Shown here piece by piece: positions 53,097-61,595 of a stretch of 64,000 bases of DNA. A program made the translations under genes and the position numbers. The stretch comes from Streptomyces bottropensis ATCC 25435 (lineage in GTDB: Bacteria; Actinomycetota; Actinomycetes; Streptomycetales; Streptomycetaceae), in assembly GCF_000383595.1 (NCBI RefSeq), contig NZ_KB911581.1, forward strand, positions 7,647,519 to 7,711,518, given 5' to 3'. The notes beneath the pieces were generated by a model that did no database searches, was not told where the DNA came from, and worked only from the letters and a program-made list of their open reading frames with translations. Position 1 is the stretch's first letter. The number at the start of each line of letters is the position of its first letter.

Positions 53097-53774
53097 ATGA
53101 GCGCTGGAGTGGGGACGGGCAGGTACCCGCAGGACGGGGACGACGTCGCGGGGGTCACGGCGGACGGGGCGGCTTGGCTGGCCTCGGCAGGAACGTATCC
53201 GCGCAGCACCCTGGCACTGTGGGAGGAGCGGCCGTCCGCGCCGGTGGTGCTGCCGTGCGGGAGTGTCTTCGATGTCGTCAGCGTGCCGGCGATCTTCGGG
53301 CGGCGCATGCTCGACCGGCTGTGGGACGAGGGCCCCGGCTCCGGACCGGTCGCCGTCTACCGCGGGCGCATGCTGCTGTTCGCCTCCCCCGGCACCGCCC
53401 AACGGCTCCCCACCCTGCTGGAGTGGGAGGAGTGGGGCTCCCCCGGCCGCACCGGCGCCGTCCCGCCTCTCCTCTGTCACGGCACCGGCGACGCGGTCAC
53501 CGTCCCGGCCGTGCTGCGCACCGCCTCCGAGGACGGCGGAACCGACACCGGCGAGGGGTGCGGCGGCACACCGGACGGACCCGGAATCAGCCGCCTCGGA
53601 ACCCGCTGGCTCGTCGCCCCGGACACCCGCCGACCTTGGCTTCCGGGGCCCGAGGTGGTGCTCTGGGCGGCCGTCCGGGCGGCCCGCGCGAGCGCCTCCG
53701 CGACCGTGCGCGTATCGATTTTTCCTCCCGCCGATCAGGGTGCTAAGGTCTACGACGTCAGCAGGCGCCGCTAG
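53097..53774 (+). CDS. conserved hypothetical protein whose stop codon lies in tRNA-Lys
   Basis: A 225-residue protein (VTADGAAWLASAGTYPRSTL, VLPCGSVFDVVSVPAIFGRR, VAVYRGRMLLFASPGTAQRL, RWLVAPDTRRPWLPGPEVVL) resembling the bifunctional DNA primase/polymerase-like hypotheticals common in Streptomyces. No catalytic motif is clear. The ATG at 53097 is 7 bp after a TAGATC -10, suggesting a leaderless transcript; ATG 53093 is out of frame. The TAG stop at 53772-53774 is formed by the conserved TAGCTC of tRNA-Lys, and the last ~20 residues overlap the likely tRNA promoter. Confidence 0.72.
   Translation: MSAGVGTGRYPQDGDDVAGVTADGAAWLASAGTYPRSTLALWEERPSAPVVLPCGSVFDVVSVPAIFGRRMLDRLWDEGPGSGPVAVYRGRMLLFASPGTAQRLPTLLEWEEWGSPGRTGAVPPLLCHGTGDAVTVPAVLRTASEDGGTDTGEGCGGTPDGPGISRLGTRWLVAPDTRRPWLPGPEVVLWAAVRAARASASATVRVSIFPPADQGAKVYDVSRRR
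53744..53749 (+). promoter_or_regulatory. probable -10 element of the tRNA-Lys promoter
   Basis: TAAGGT lies 16 bp upstream of tRNA-Lys, with the T-rich TTTTTC (~53719-53724) at about -35. This promoter lies inside the coding sequence of the preceding gene. Confidence 0.45.
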
Positions 53775-53838
53775 CTCAGTTGGTTAGAGCAGCTGACTCT
53801 TAATCAGCGGGTCCGGGGTTCGAGTCCCTGGCGGCGCA
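53765..53838 (+). tRNA. tRNA-Lys (anticodon CTT)
   Basis: The cloverleaf is complete: acceptor GCGCCGC/GCGGCGC, D arm GCTC...GAGC, anticodon stem GCTGA/TCAGC with loop CTCTTAA (anticodon 53799-53801), T arm CGGGG TTCGAGT CCCTG, and discriminator A. CCA is not encoded. Confidence 0.97.
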
Positions 53839-53842
53839 CGAC

Positions 53843-53882
53843 ACGAAAGAAGCCCCTCGCGGAAGCGAGGGGCTTCTTTCGT
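53843..53882. terminator. terminator after tRNA-Lys
   Basis: An 18-bp perfect stem (core GAAAGAAGCCCCTCGC) with a GGAA tetraloop starts 5 nt after the tRNA. Read in the other direction it also lies 62 bp past the metallopeptidase stop. Confidence 0.93.
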
Positions 53883-53943
53883 CACGCCGACACCCACCAC
53901 TCCCCGCGCTCCGGCACCCACCGCTCCCCCGCGCCCGCCCCCT

Positions 53944-55293
53944 CTACGCCCCCGTCGTGATCCGCACCGTCCACGCCCCCGTCGCCGTGCGCCCCTCCAC
54001 CGCCACCCGCACGTCCTCCCCCGGCACCGTGAAGCTCTCGCCCACCGCCACCGGCGCGTCGGCCAGCGGCGGATATACGGACGCCTCCCCGCACGCCTCG
54101 GTGCGCGGATGCGCGTCGAGCACCTCGATGGGGCCGCCGCCCGACTCGGTCCCGCCGCGGATGCGGTAGACGAGGACGCCCTGCGTGCAGACGGACCCGT
54201 CGTTGCCGACCGCCCCCCGCGCCTCGATCGCGAGCACGCTGTCCGGACCGGTTCGGACGACCGCCAGCTTCGTCCCCCGCCCGGCGCCGAAGGCCCGCGC
54301 CCCGACACCGGTCACCACCCCGCCACCGGCCCCGCCGCCCGCCCGCCCGACGACCTGGCCGTCCCCTTCGGTCTCCCCCTCGTACGCCCCCCTCGGCCCC
54401 GCACCGACCGCCTCCAGCGTCAACCGGGTGCTCCCCGCTCCCCGTACGCACATCACCTGGCGCGGTTCCAGCCAGCCCAGCTTCCACTTGTGCCAGGCGA
54501 ACAGGTCCGGGGCGAGGGCGAACTGGCTGCCCATGAGGTCCCAGTCGCCGACATGGGTGTCCCAGTCGCCCTTGCCGTCCGCGGGACGGTGGTAGAGGTC
54601 GGGGAGGTCGAAGACGTGGCCGGTCTCATGGGCGAGGACGAGACGGTCCGGCGGATGCCGCTCGAACACGGTGACGACCCGGCGAAGGCCCGTCCCGTCG
54701 ATGTCCAGCGGGGTTTCGAGATTGACCACCTTCGTCGCGTCCGAGTCGACGCCGGGCGCGTGCGGGTCGGCGACGAAGTACACGATGTCGTAGCGGGAGA
54801 AGTCGACGTGCGGGTCGGCCGTGGCGAGCGCGTCCCTGAGGTAGGCGGCCCGGTGCGTGGCGTTCCAGTCACGTCGTATGGCGTACGCCGTCGACGGCCT
54901 GGGCATCTCCAGCCACTCACGGCGCGGATGGGGGTGGAGCGCGAACTTGCCGTACGACGCACGTTCGAAGAACTCACTGGTGGCCGGAAAGTGATCCGCT
55001 GTCAGCTCGGCCGGTGTGGTGAGAGGGGCCGCGTCCGGGAATGACAAGAATACGAGTACGGCGTCGAGGTCACGGGTGGGGCGCGGATACGCGGAGTTCC
55101 AGGTGTCGAGGCCCTCCGAGTGGTGCGCCTGGGTGCGTCGCAGCGTGCACGGCTCCGACAGCGGCACGGCGGAGGGGGCCGCGATCAGCGAGGTCGCGGC
55201 GAGTGCGGTGAGGGAGGTGAGCATGGCCGCTGTACTGCGCAGAGCGGGCGCCCGGTCGCCCAGGAGTTCCTGCCAGAGGAGCGGACGCTGCAC
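53944..55293 (-). CDS. secreted M6-family-like zinc metallopeptidase
   Basis: A 449-residue exported protease. An N-terminal hydrophobic signal (AMLTSLTALAATSLIAAPSA, residues ~23-42) precedes an M6-like catalytic domain with the zinc motif HETGH (222-226), then FDLPDLY and DTHVGDWDLMGS. The C-terminal ~170 residues are Gly-rich and beta-rich, possibly a substrate- or surface-binding domain. GTG 55293 follows GGAGG at 5-nt spacing; the longer upstream frame lacks a start signal. It is divergent from cdgA. Confidence 0.85.
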   Translation of the reverse strand: MQRPLLWQELLGDRAPALRSTAAMLTSLTALAATSLIAAPSAVPLSEPCTLRRTQAHHSEGLDTWNSAYPRPTRDLDAVLVFLSFPDAAPLTTPAELTADHFPATSEFFERASYGKFALHPHPRREWLEMPRPSTAYAIRRDWNATHRAAYLRDALATADPHVDFSRYDIVYFVADPHAPGVDSDATKVVNLETPLDIDGTGLRRVVTVFERHPPDRLVLAHETGHVFDLPDLYHRPADGKGDWDTHVGDWDLMGSQFALAPDLFAWHKWKLGWLEPRQVMCVRGAGSTRLTLEAVGAGPRGAYEGETEGDGQVVGRAGGGAGGGVVTGVGARAFGAGRGTKLAVVRTGPDSVLAIEARGAVGNDGSVCTQGVLVYRIRGGTESGGGPIEVLDAHPRTEACGEASVYPPLADAPVAVGESFTVPGEDVRVAVEGRTATGAWTVRITTGA

Positions 55294-55679
55294 GGAGACC
55301 TCCGGATGCGGATCTTGTGGACACCGCATCCAGATTTTCTGAATTAGTAGTACTTTGCCCTGTTTGCCTGCACCAGAAGAGTGAGGAAAAGGCGAGATGG
55401 AGCCGGATGACCTCTGATGGCCGACACCCCGGACACTCACGGAACGTCACAAGCGGTCGACAGAACGGGGAAGCCGTTCAGCTCGGGGCAGAAACGATCT
55501 GTCAGATCAGGTCGTTGTTCAGGGAGACTGGAGAGTGGCTGGAAGGCCTTGGGGGCAACCTCTATGATCGGCACACTTTCCTGCACGGACACGGCTTGAG
55601 CGCCCCGACGTACCGGTTCGGCCGCTCCGACGAGACACATGAGATCCGTACGAAAACGAGTGCACTGCGGGAGCGAACG
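55294..55679. other. divergent regulatory region of the metallopeptidase gene and cdgA
   Basis: 386 bp with lower G+C than its surroundings. The plus-strand frame stays open here, but its third positions are not GC-biased, so I read it as untranslated leader rather than coding. BldD control of cdgA is known in S. coelicolor; AGTGA at 55380-55384 could be a half-site, but I see no full BldD box. Confidence 0.5.
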
Positions 55680-57560
55680 GTGAGCGGAACGTCCCAAGGG
55701 CCGGCGCCCGCGCCAGACCTCGTCCGGCCGACGATCACAGAGCGTCACGCCAATGCGTCAGCTCAGCCGACACGGTCGTCGGAGGAGAGTCCCACGACAC
55801 CCGCCGCCTTTTCCCTCGCGCCGCTGGCCATGGCCGTCGTCGACCGCGACGGGCTGGTCGTCACGGCCAACGGGGCGATGGGGACCCTGCTCGGCACGGG
55901 CGCGGAACCGCTGGCCGGGCGGGTCGCCGCCGATCTGGTGGACCTCGCCTCGGACACGCGCACCTGGCACGCGTACCGCGAGGTGCTGCGCGGCCGGCAG
56001 GCCCGGCTGCGCTGTACGCGCCGGCTCAAACAGCCGGACGGCACCTGGCTGTGGGTCCAGGTGTCGGTGGCTCCGCTGCCCGAGGAGGAGCGGGCGGTGC
56101 TTCTCTCGGTCGCCGACATCAGCGCCACCCGTCAGCTTCAGGCCAGGCTCCGCCACCTGCAGATGCACGACCCGGTGACCCGGCTGCCCAACCGCACCCT
56201 CTTCTTCGAACAACTCTCCGCCGCCCTCGAACGGGAGGCCTACGACGAGGTCGGCACCGGGCGGATCGGCCTGGTCTATCTGGACCTGGACGGGTTCAAG
56301 GCGGTCAACGACACCCTCGGCCACCGTGTCGGCGACCGGCTCCTCGCGGCCGTCGCCGAGCGGCTCACCCGGTGCGCCGACGAGGCCGCCCTCCAGCGCA
56401 AGGCCGGTACGACCGCCGGGGCGCCGCTGGTGGCCAGACTCGGCGGTGACGAGTTCGCGCTGCTGGTGGAGGACTCCACCGGCACGGAGCAGCTCGCCGA
56501 CCTGGCCGACTCGGTCCTCAAGGCGCTTCAGGCGCCCTTCGACCTGGCCGGTCAGCGGCTGTCCGTCTCCGCGTCGATCGGGGTCGTCGAACGGCAGTCG
56601 ACGAGCACGACGGCGACCGGACTGATGCAGGCCGCCGACACGACGCTGTACTGGGCGAAGGCCGACGGCAAGGCCCGCTGGACACTGTTCGACCCGGAGC
56701 GCAACGCCCACCGGATGACCCGTCAGGCCCTGTCGTCCACCCTGCGGGCGGCCGTCGGGCGGGGCGAGTTCGTCCTGGAGTACCAGCCGCTGGTGGGCAT
56801 GGCGCAGGGCGAGGTGCGCGGGGTCGAGGCGCTGGTGCGCTGGCATCACCCGCAGTTCGGCCTGCTGACGCCGAATCGGTTCATCTCACTGGCCGAGGAG
56901 GACGGCTCGATCGTCCAGCTCGGGCGGTGGATTCTGGCCACCGCCTGCCGGCAGGCCCGCCGCTGGCAGATCGACCACCCCGACCGGGCGCCGATCTTCG
57001 TCAGCGTGAACGTGGCCGTCCGCCAGGTCTGGGACTCCGATCTGGTCGCCGACGTCGCCGAGATCCTCGCGGAGACCGGCCTCGCCCCGCATCTGCTGCA
57101 GCTGGAGCTGACCGAGTCCGCGCTCATGGGCTCCGCCGGCCGCCCCCTCCAGGCGCTCAGGGCGCTCAGCGACATGGGCGTACGCATCGCCATCGACGAC
57201 TTCGGCACCGGGTACTCCAACCTCGCCTACCTGAGCCGGCTGCCGGTGTCGGTGTTGAAGCTGGACGGGGCGTTCGTCCGGGGATTCCAGTACGAGGGCG
57301 CGCAGGAGGGCCCCGCCGCGGGGGACGACCAGGACTCCGGGCAGCCCAACCCCGCCGACGAGATCATCGTCGAGGCACTCGTCCAGCTCGCCCACCGGCT
57401 CGGGCTGTCGGTCACGGCGGAGGGCGTGGAGACCGACGCGCAGGCCTCCCGGCTGCGCAGACTCGGCTGCGACACCGGGCAGGGGTGGCTGTACTCCCGC
57501 GCGGTGTCGCCGGAACGGATCGCGGAACTGCTGGGGGCCGCGGCCTGCCCTCAGGCCTGA
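55680..57560 (+). CDS. cdgA: PAS-GGDEF-EAL c-di-GMP enzyme CdgA
   Basis: A 626-residue protein: PAS domain (~45-150, FSLAPLAMAVVDRDGLVVTA), GGDEF domain with an intact RLGGDEFALL (255-259), and EAL domain with VRGVEALVRWHHP, DFGTGYSNLAYL and TAEGVE. Both signatures look catalytically competent, so it could make or degrade c-di-GMP, the ligand of BldD. GTG 55680 has GGGAG 6 nt upstream; ATG 55407 in the same frame would add 91 residues of poorly biased codons. The S. coelicolor counterpart is CdgA (SCO2817). Its 3' end overlaps the convergent LLM gene by 10 bp. Confidence 0.9.
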   Translation: MSGTSQGPAPAPDLVRPTITERHANASAQPTRSSEESPTTPAAFSLAPLAMAVVDRDGLVVTANGAMGTLLGTGAEPLAGRVAADLVDLASDTRTWHAYREVLRGRQARLRCTRRLKQPDGTWLWVQVSVAPLPEEERAVLLSVADISATRQLQARLRHLQMHDPVTRLPNRTLFFEQLSAALEREAYDEVGTGRIGLVYLDLDGFKAVNDTLGHRVGDRLLAAVAERLTRCADEAALQRKAGTTAGAPLVARLGGDEFALLVEDSTGTEQLADLADSVLKALQAPFDLAGQRLSVSASIGVVERQSTSTTATGLMQAADTTLYWAKADGKARWTLFDPERNAHRMTRQALSSTLRAAVGRGEFVLEYQPLVGMAQGEVRGVEALVRWHHPQFGLLTPNRFISLAEEDGSIVQLGRWILATACRQARRWQIDHPDRAPIFVSVNVAVRQVWDSDLVADVAEILAETGLAPHLLQLELTESALMGSAGRPLQALRALSDMGVRIAIDDFGTGYSNLAYLSRLPVSVLKLDGAFVRGFQYEGAQEGPAAGDDQDSGQPNPADEIIVEALVQLAHRLGLSVTAEGVETDAQASRLRRLGCDTGQGWLYSRAVSPERIAELLGAAACPQA

Positions 57561-58657
57561 GGAGCGCCCCCGGCTCCCGGCAGGCCGTAGGCGTCGGCGA
57601 TCAGTTCGTACGAGCGCAGGCGCAGGTCGGGGCTGTGGGCGTGGGAGGTGAGCATCAGCTCGTCGGCGCCCGTGCGCTTGTGCAGGTCGTCGAGACGGGT
57701 GCGGACCTCGTCGAGGGTGCCGTGGACGACGTCGGCGTTCCAGGAGTCGATGAAGTCCTGTTCGACCGCGCTGAACTCGTACGCCTCCGCCTCCTCGGGT
57801 GTCGGGACGAGACCGGGGCGGCCGGTGCGCAGGCGGACCATGTTGAGGGCGGCGGCCCTGACCTGGCGGCGGGCCTCCTTCTCCTCGTCGGCGGCGAGGG
57901 CGGAGACGCCGATCAACGCGTACGGGGCGTCGAGGACCGGCGAGGGGCGGAACGACTCGCGGTAGAGGTCGAGCGCCGGGATCGTGTTCCGCGCGGAGAA
58001 GTGGTGGGCGAAGGCGAAGGGCAGGCCGAGGGAGCCGGCCAGCCGGGCGCTGAAGCCGGAGGAGCCGAGCAGCCAGATCGGGGGGCGGTGCGGGGACTGG
58101 ACGCCGCCGGGCGAGGTGCTCTGGACGGGACCCGGGACCGCGTGGATACGGCGGTAGGGGTGGCCGTCGGGGAAGTCGTCGTCCAGGAAGCGGGTCAGCT
58201 CCGCGAGCTGCTCGGGGAAGTCGTCGGCGCCCTCCTGGAGGCGGGCGGAGCGGCGCAGGGCGGCCGCGGTGGCGCCGTCCGTGCCGGGGGCCCGGCCGAG
58301 GCCGAGGTCGACGCGGCCGGGGGCCATCGCTTCGAGCGTGCCGAACTGCTCCGCGATGACCAGGGGGGCGTGGTTGGGGAGCATCACGCCGCCCGAGCCG
58401 AGGCGGATGCGGGTGGTGTGGGCGGCGAGGTGGGCGAGGATCACGGCGGGCGAGGAGGAGGCCACTCCCGGCATCGAGTGGTGCTCGGCGACCCAGTAGC
58501 GGTGGAACCCGCGGGCTTCGGCCTGGCGGGCGAGGGTGACGCTGGTGCGGAGGGCGTCCGTGGCGGTGCGGCCGGCGCCCACGGTGACCAGGTCGAGGAC
58601 GGAGAGGGGGACCGGGGCGGTGCCCTTGGCTTCGCCTCGTATCTCGGCTGTGGTCAC
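57551..58657 (-). CDS. LLM-class flavin-dependent oxidoreductase
   Basis: A 368-residue bacterial luciferase-like monooxygenase with PLSVLDLVTVGAGRTATDAL at the N-terminus, then RYWVAEHHSMPGVASSSPAV, RIRLGSGGVMLPNHAPLVIA, RVDLGLGRAPGTD and PIWLLGSSGFSARLAGSLGL. These are the signatures of the group that includes YceB/MsnO8-type proteins using FMN or F420. The substrate is unknown. The gene stands alone on the minus strand, and its stop lies inside the last codons of cdgA. Confidence 0.9.
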   Translation of the reverse strand: MTTAEIRGEAKGTAPVPLSVLDLVTVGAGRTATDALRTSVTLARQAEARGFHRYWVAEHHSMPGVASSSPAVILAHLAAHTTRIRLGSGGVMLPNHAPLVIAEQFGTLEAMAPGRVDLGLGRAPGTDGATAAALRRSARLQEGADDFPEQLAELTRFLDDDFPDGHPYRRIHAVPGPVQSTSPGGVQSPHRPPIWLLGSSGFSARLAGSLGLPFAFAHHFSARNTIPALDLYRESFRPSPVLDAPYALIGVSALAADEEKEARRQVRAAALNMVRLRTGRPGLVPTPEEAEAYEFSAVEQDFIDSWNADVVHGTLDEVRTRLDDLHKRTGADELMLTSHAHSPDLRLRSYELIADAYGLPGAGGAPQA

Positions 58658-58760
58658 GGTGGGGCCTCCTGGGGCGTGCGGGGGTTCGTGCGGGGCGCGC
58701 GCGTACGGGGTGTGCGCGTACGGGGTGAGGTAACAGGAGGGTGGCTCCGGTTATTCCCTC

Positions 58761-58866
58761 GCCCCCGCCGCCCCTACCGTTCCGTCCCGTCCCGTCCCGT
58801 CCCGTCCCAGGGGCTGCGCCCCTTCGACCTCCGGCTGACGGCCCGGTGGGGCTTCTCGCGCCGTTC
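58761..58866. repeat. composite intergenic repeat with CGTCC tandem tract
   Basis: GCCCCCGCCGCCCCTACC (58761-58778), a CCGTC tandem tract (~58781-58808), AGGGGCTGCGCCCCTTCGACC and CGGTGGGGCTTCTCGCGC occur in order. The same blocks recur at 63024-63123 without the tandem expansion. Confidence 0.7.
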
Positions 58867-58867
58867 C

Positions 58868-58907
58868 CCGCTCCCCTGAACGGCCCGCGGGCCGTTCAGG
58901 GGAGCGG
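58868..58907 (-). terminator. perfect 40-bp palindrome, probable terminator
   Basis: CCGCTCCCCTGAACGGCCC and its exact complement form 19-bp arms around a GC centre. It starts 5 bp past the stop of the minus-strand isomerase gene (58912), so it probably ends that operon. Confidence 0.85.
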
Positions 58908-58911
58908 GTGG

Positions 58912-59643
58912 TCACACCTGCACGATCGGTTCCCTGGTGAACAGTCGGCCCAGTCGTGGTGCGTTGACCCTCCTGTCGGCCAGCCGCAGGGCCTCCCAGA
59001 CCGTGACCTGGTTGGCGGTGAGGACCGGTTTGCCGAGTTCCTTCTCCAGGGTGGGGAGGTGGGAGACGGTGTGCAGGGCCGTGTCCGGGAGGAGCAGGGC
59101 CTCCGCCTCCGGATGGTCGGCCGCGCGGGCGAGGGCGAGTATCTCGTCGAGACCCCAGGTGCCCACCTCCGCCGCCGTGACGATCCCGGCGCCCCGCACG
59201 GAGAGGACCTCGACGCCGGCCGCCGCCAGGAAGTCGACGAAGAGGCGGGCCACGTCGTCCGGGTAGGTCGCCGCCACGGCGACCCGCGTGGCGCCGATCT
59301 CCCGTGCCGCGTGGGCGAAGGCGAAGGACGTGGAGGAGGCCGGGAGGCCCGCCGCGCGGGCGAGGGCGCGGATCTGCTCGTGGGCGCCCTCGTAGCCGTG
59401 GACGAAGCTGCCGCTCGTGCAGGCCCAGACGACGGCCTCCGAACCGGAGAGGCGCAGGGCCTCGCAGCCGGCGGACAGGCGTTCGGGGGCGCCCATCTCA
59501 CGCAGGGCGTCCACGCGGTGGGCGTCCTCGCCGATGTCGGTGTGCACCACGTCCACCCGGATGTCGCTGCCGAGCAGTTGCTCCATGCGCGGATAGTCGT
59601 CCTCGGCGGAGTGGCCCGGGTAGAGGAAACCGAGTGCGGTCAT
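58912..59643 (-). CDS. Asp/Glu racemase / maleate isomerase-family protein, single-Cys form
   Basis: A 243-residue member of the maleate cis-trans isomerase / arylmalonate decarboxylase group. The first catalytic cysteine is present (Cys75 in WACTSGSFVHG). At the position of the second cysteine the sequence reads LLLPDTALHT, with Asp187 in place of Cys. The shared C-terminal TANQVTVWEAL is intact. With one cysteine it may be a decarboxylase, a lyase or an inactive partner, not a two-base isomerase. The ATG at 59643 overlaps the stop of the paralogous gene (ATGA) and has GGAAGG upstream. Confidence 0.8.
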   Translation of the reverse strand: MTALGFLYPGHSAEDDYPRMEQLLGSDIRVDVVHTDIGEDAHRVDALREMGAPERLSAGCEALRLSGSEAVVWACTSGSFVHGYEGAHEQIRALARAAGLPASSTSFAFAHAAREIGATRVAVAATYPDDVARLFVDFLAAAGVEVLSVRGAGIVTAAEVGTWGLDEILALARAADHPEAEALLLPDTALHTVSHLPTLEKELGKPVLTANQVTVWEALRLADRRVNAPRLGRLFTREPIVQV

Positions 59644-60449
59644 GCCCAACCTTCCTGTTCTTCCGGCAGTACCGGCGGTGGCGGAACAGGCCCCGCACCG
59701 AACGGCTGCCTGGCCGACTCGTCGAGCAGAGCCTGGTACGGACCCACCGCCCGGGTACCCAGATGACGCAGTGCCGCCCACATCGTCACCTGGTTGGCCG
59801 AGATCACCGGCATCCGCAGCTCCGCTTCGAGCTGGGGGATGACGTCGTACGTGGGCAGATTGGTGCAGGAGATGAAGAGGGCGTCCGGGGTCGTGGCGCG
59901 GACCGCCCGGTGGGCCATGGCGACCACGTCGCGGTAGGGGACCTTCCAGATGTGCCGGACCAGGCCCAGCGAGGCGCGGCCGGTGACCAGGATGCCCGCC
60001 TCGGCCAGGTACTCCTCCAGGGACCGGGTGACCGAGACGGTGTAGGGGGTGACGAGGGCGACACGGCGCGCGTGCAGCTCGGCCAGGGCGGTGAGCAGCG
60101 CGCCCGAGGTGGTGACCGCGTGCGCGGCGCCCGCGCGGGTCATCGCCTCGCCCATCGCGCGCTCCCCCGCGACCCCGCCGACGAAGCTGCCGCTGGTGCA
60201 GGCGTAGGCCACGATCTCGGGCGCGACCTCGTTCAGGGCGCGGACCGCCTCGTGCAGCGTCTCGTGCTCGGAGACCAGGCGGGCCAGGTGGAGGCTCACC
60301 TCGACCGGGACGTACGGGGTCCGGGTGAGGTGCAGGGAGACGTCGTCCGGGACCCACCGCCACAGTTCGCGGTCGAGGGCGAAGTCGAAGGGGGCGATGA
60401 CACCGATGCCGCGCTGCGGTCGGGGCCCACCGAGGAAGGAGACGTTCAT
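59640..60449 (-). CDS. Asp/Glu racemase / maleate isomerase-family protein, two-Cys form
   Basis: A 269-residue paralogue of the next gene, with both catalytic cysteines: Cys84 in YACTSGSFVGG and Cys195 in FISCTNLPTYD. It also has SANQVTMWAAL. This fits maleate cis-trans isomerase or a related racemase. The two coupled paralogues may form a heteromer or act in sequence. I chose ATG 60449; GTG 60467 is possible. It is divergent from the hydroxyacid dehydrogenase gene, so the 166-bp gap probably holds promoters for both arms of the cluster. Confidence 0.82.
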   Translation of the reverse strand: MNVSFLGGPRPQRGIGVIAPFDFALDRELWRWVPDDVSLHLTRTPYVPVEVSLHLARLVSEHETLHEAVRALNEVAPEIVAYACTSGSFVGGVAGERAMGEAMTRAGAAHAVTTSGALLTALAELHARRVALVTPYTVSVTRSLEEYLAEAGILVTGRASLGLVRHIWKVPYRDVVAMAHRAVRATTPDALFISCTNLPTYDVIPQLEAELRMPVISANQVTMWAALRHLGTRAVGPYQALLDESARQPFGAGPVPPPPVLPEEQEGWA

Positions 60450-60615
60450 GACGGTCACCGGCCTCACGGAGAGAGATGTGCGGACGACAGAACGTGCGCA
60501 AGTCCGTGTTGACGAAGGTAGGTTCGGGTGCGAGCGTGGTCAATCAGTGCACGTCACACACGTCTTCGTGGTGCCGGTAGAGCCGCTTTTCGATCGTGAG
60601 GGGTTGCCTTCGCCC

Positions 60616-61575
60616 ATGACCTCGTCGCAGCGCCCGCGCCTGCTCGTCCTCGACGCCGAACCGCGCCCCCGGCTCGGGCGGCTCACCGGGCGGGCCACCG
60701 TCGAGTACACCGACGCCTCGACGCTGGCCGAGCGGCTGCCGTACGCCGATGTGCTGCTGGTGTGGGACTTCGCGTCCCTCGCGGTGCGGGACGCCTGGCC
60801 GCGCGGCGGGCCCCGGCCCCGCTGGGTGCACACGGCGAGCGCGGGCGCCGACCATCTGCTGGGCCCCGGGCTCGTCGCCGACGAGGAGGCGGTGGTGACG
60901 AACGCGCGCGGGATCTTCGAGGCGCCGATCGCCGAGTACGTCGCCGCGCTCGTCCTCGCCATGGCCAAGGATCTGCCGGGCAGCTGGGAGCTGCAGGGGC
61001 GGCGGGAGTGGCGGCACCGGGAGGCCCTGCGGGTGGCCGGTGGCCGGGCCTGTGTGGTGGGGTCCGGGCCGATCGGGCGGGCGATCGCGCGGTACCTCAA
61101 GGCCCTCGGCCTCCACACGGCCGTGGTGGGCCGGGCCGCGCGGGCGGGGGTGCACGGCCCGGAGGAGCTGGACCGGCTGCTGGCCCGCGCCGACTGGGTG
61201 ATCGTGGCCGCGCCGCTGACGGAGGCGACGTACGGCATGTTCGACGCCCGGCGGTTCGGGGTCATGCAGCCGTCCGCGCGGTTCGTCAACGTGGGGCGTG
61301 GGCAGCTCGTGGTGGAGGACGCGCTCGTCGAGGCGCTGCGCAAGCGATGGATCGCGGGGGCCGCGCTGGACGTCTTCGAGCGGGAGCCGCTGGGACCGGA
61401 CGATCCGCTGTGGGAGGTGCCGGGGCTGATCGTCTCTCCCCACATGAGCGGGGACACGGTGGGGTGGCGGGACGAACTCGGCGCCCAGTTCGTGGAGTTG
61501 TTCGAGCTGTGGGAGGCGGGCAAACCGCTGCCCAACGTGGTCGACAAGCAGCGCGGGTACGTGCCCGGGCACTGA
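60616..61575 (+). CDS. D-2-hydroxyacid dehydrogenase
   Basis: A 319-residue NAD(P)-dependent oxidoreductase. The nucleotide-binding loop is VVGSGPIGRAIARYL, the catalytic arginine lies in FVNVGRGQLVVEDAL, the glutamate in FEREPLGPDDPLW, and the histidine in VSPHMSGDT. It interconverts a 2-keto acid and a D-2-hydroxy acid. Its place between the isomerase pair and an amidase suggests a step in the breakdown of an amide- or imide-derived dicarboxylate. The ATG at 60616 is 13 nt after GAGGGG; the start is moderately certain. Confidence 0.87.
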   Translation: MTSSQRPRLLVLDAEPRPRLGRLTGRATVEYTDASTLAERLPYADVLLVWDFASLAVRDAWPRGGPRPRWVHTASAGADHLLGPGLVADEEAVVTNARGIFEAPIAEYVAALVLAMAKDLPGSWELQGRREWRHREALRVAGGRACVVGSGPIGRAIARYLKALGLHTAVVGRAARAGVHGPEELDRLLARADWVIVAAPLTEATYGMFDARRFGVMQPSARFVNVGRGQLVVEDALVEALRKRWIAGAALDVFEREPLGPDDPLWEVPGLIVSPHMSGDTVGWRDELGAQFVELFELWEAGKPLPNVVDKQRGYVPGH

Positions 61576-61595
61576 ACTCCCCTGGAAGGGGCCGG

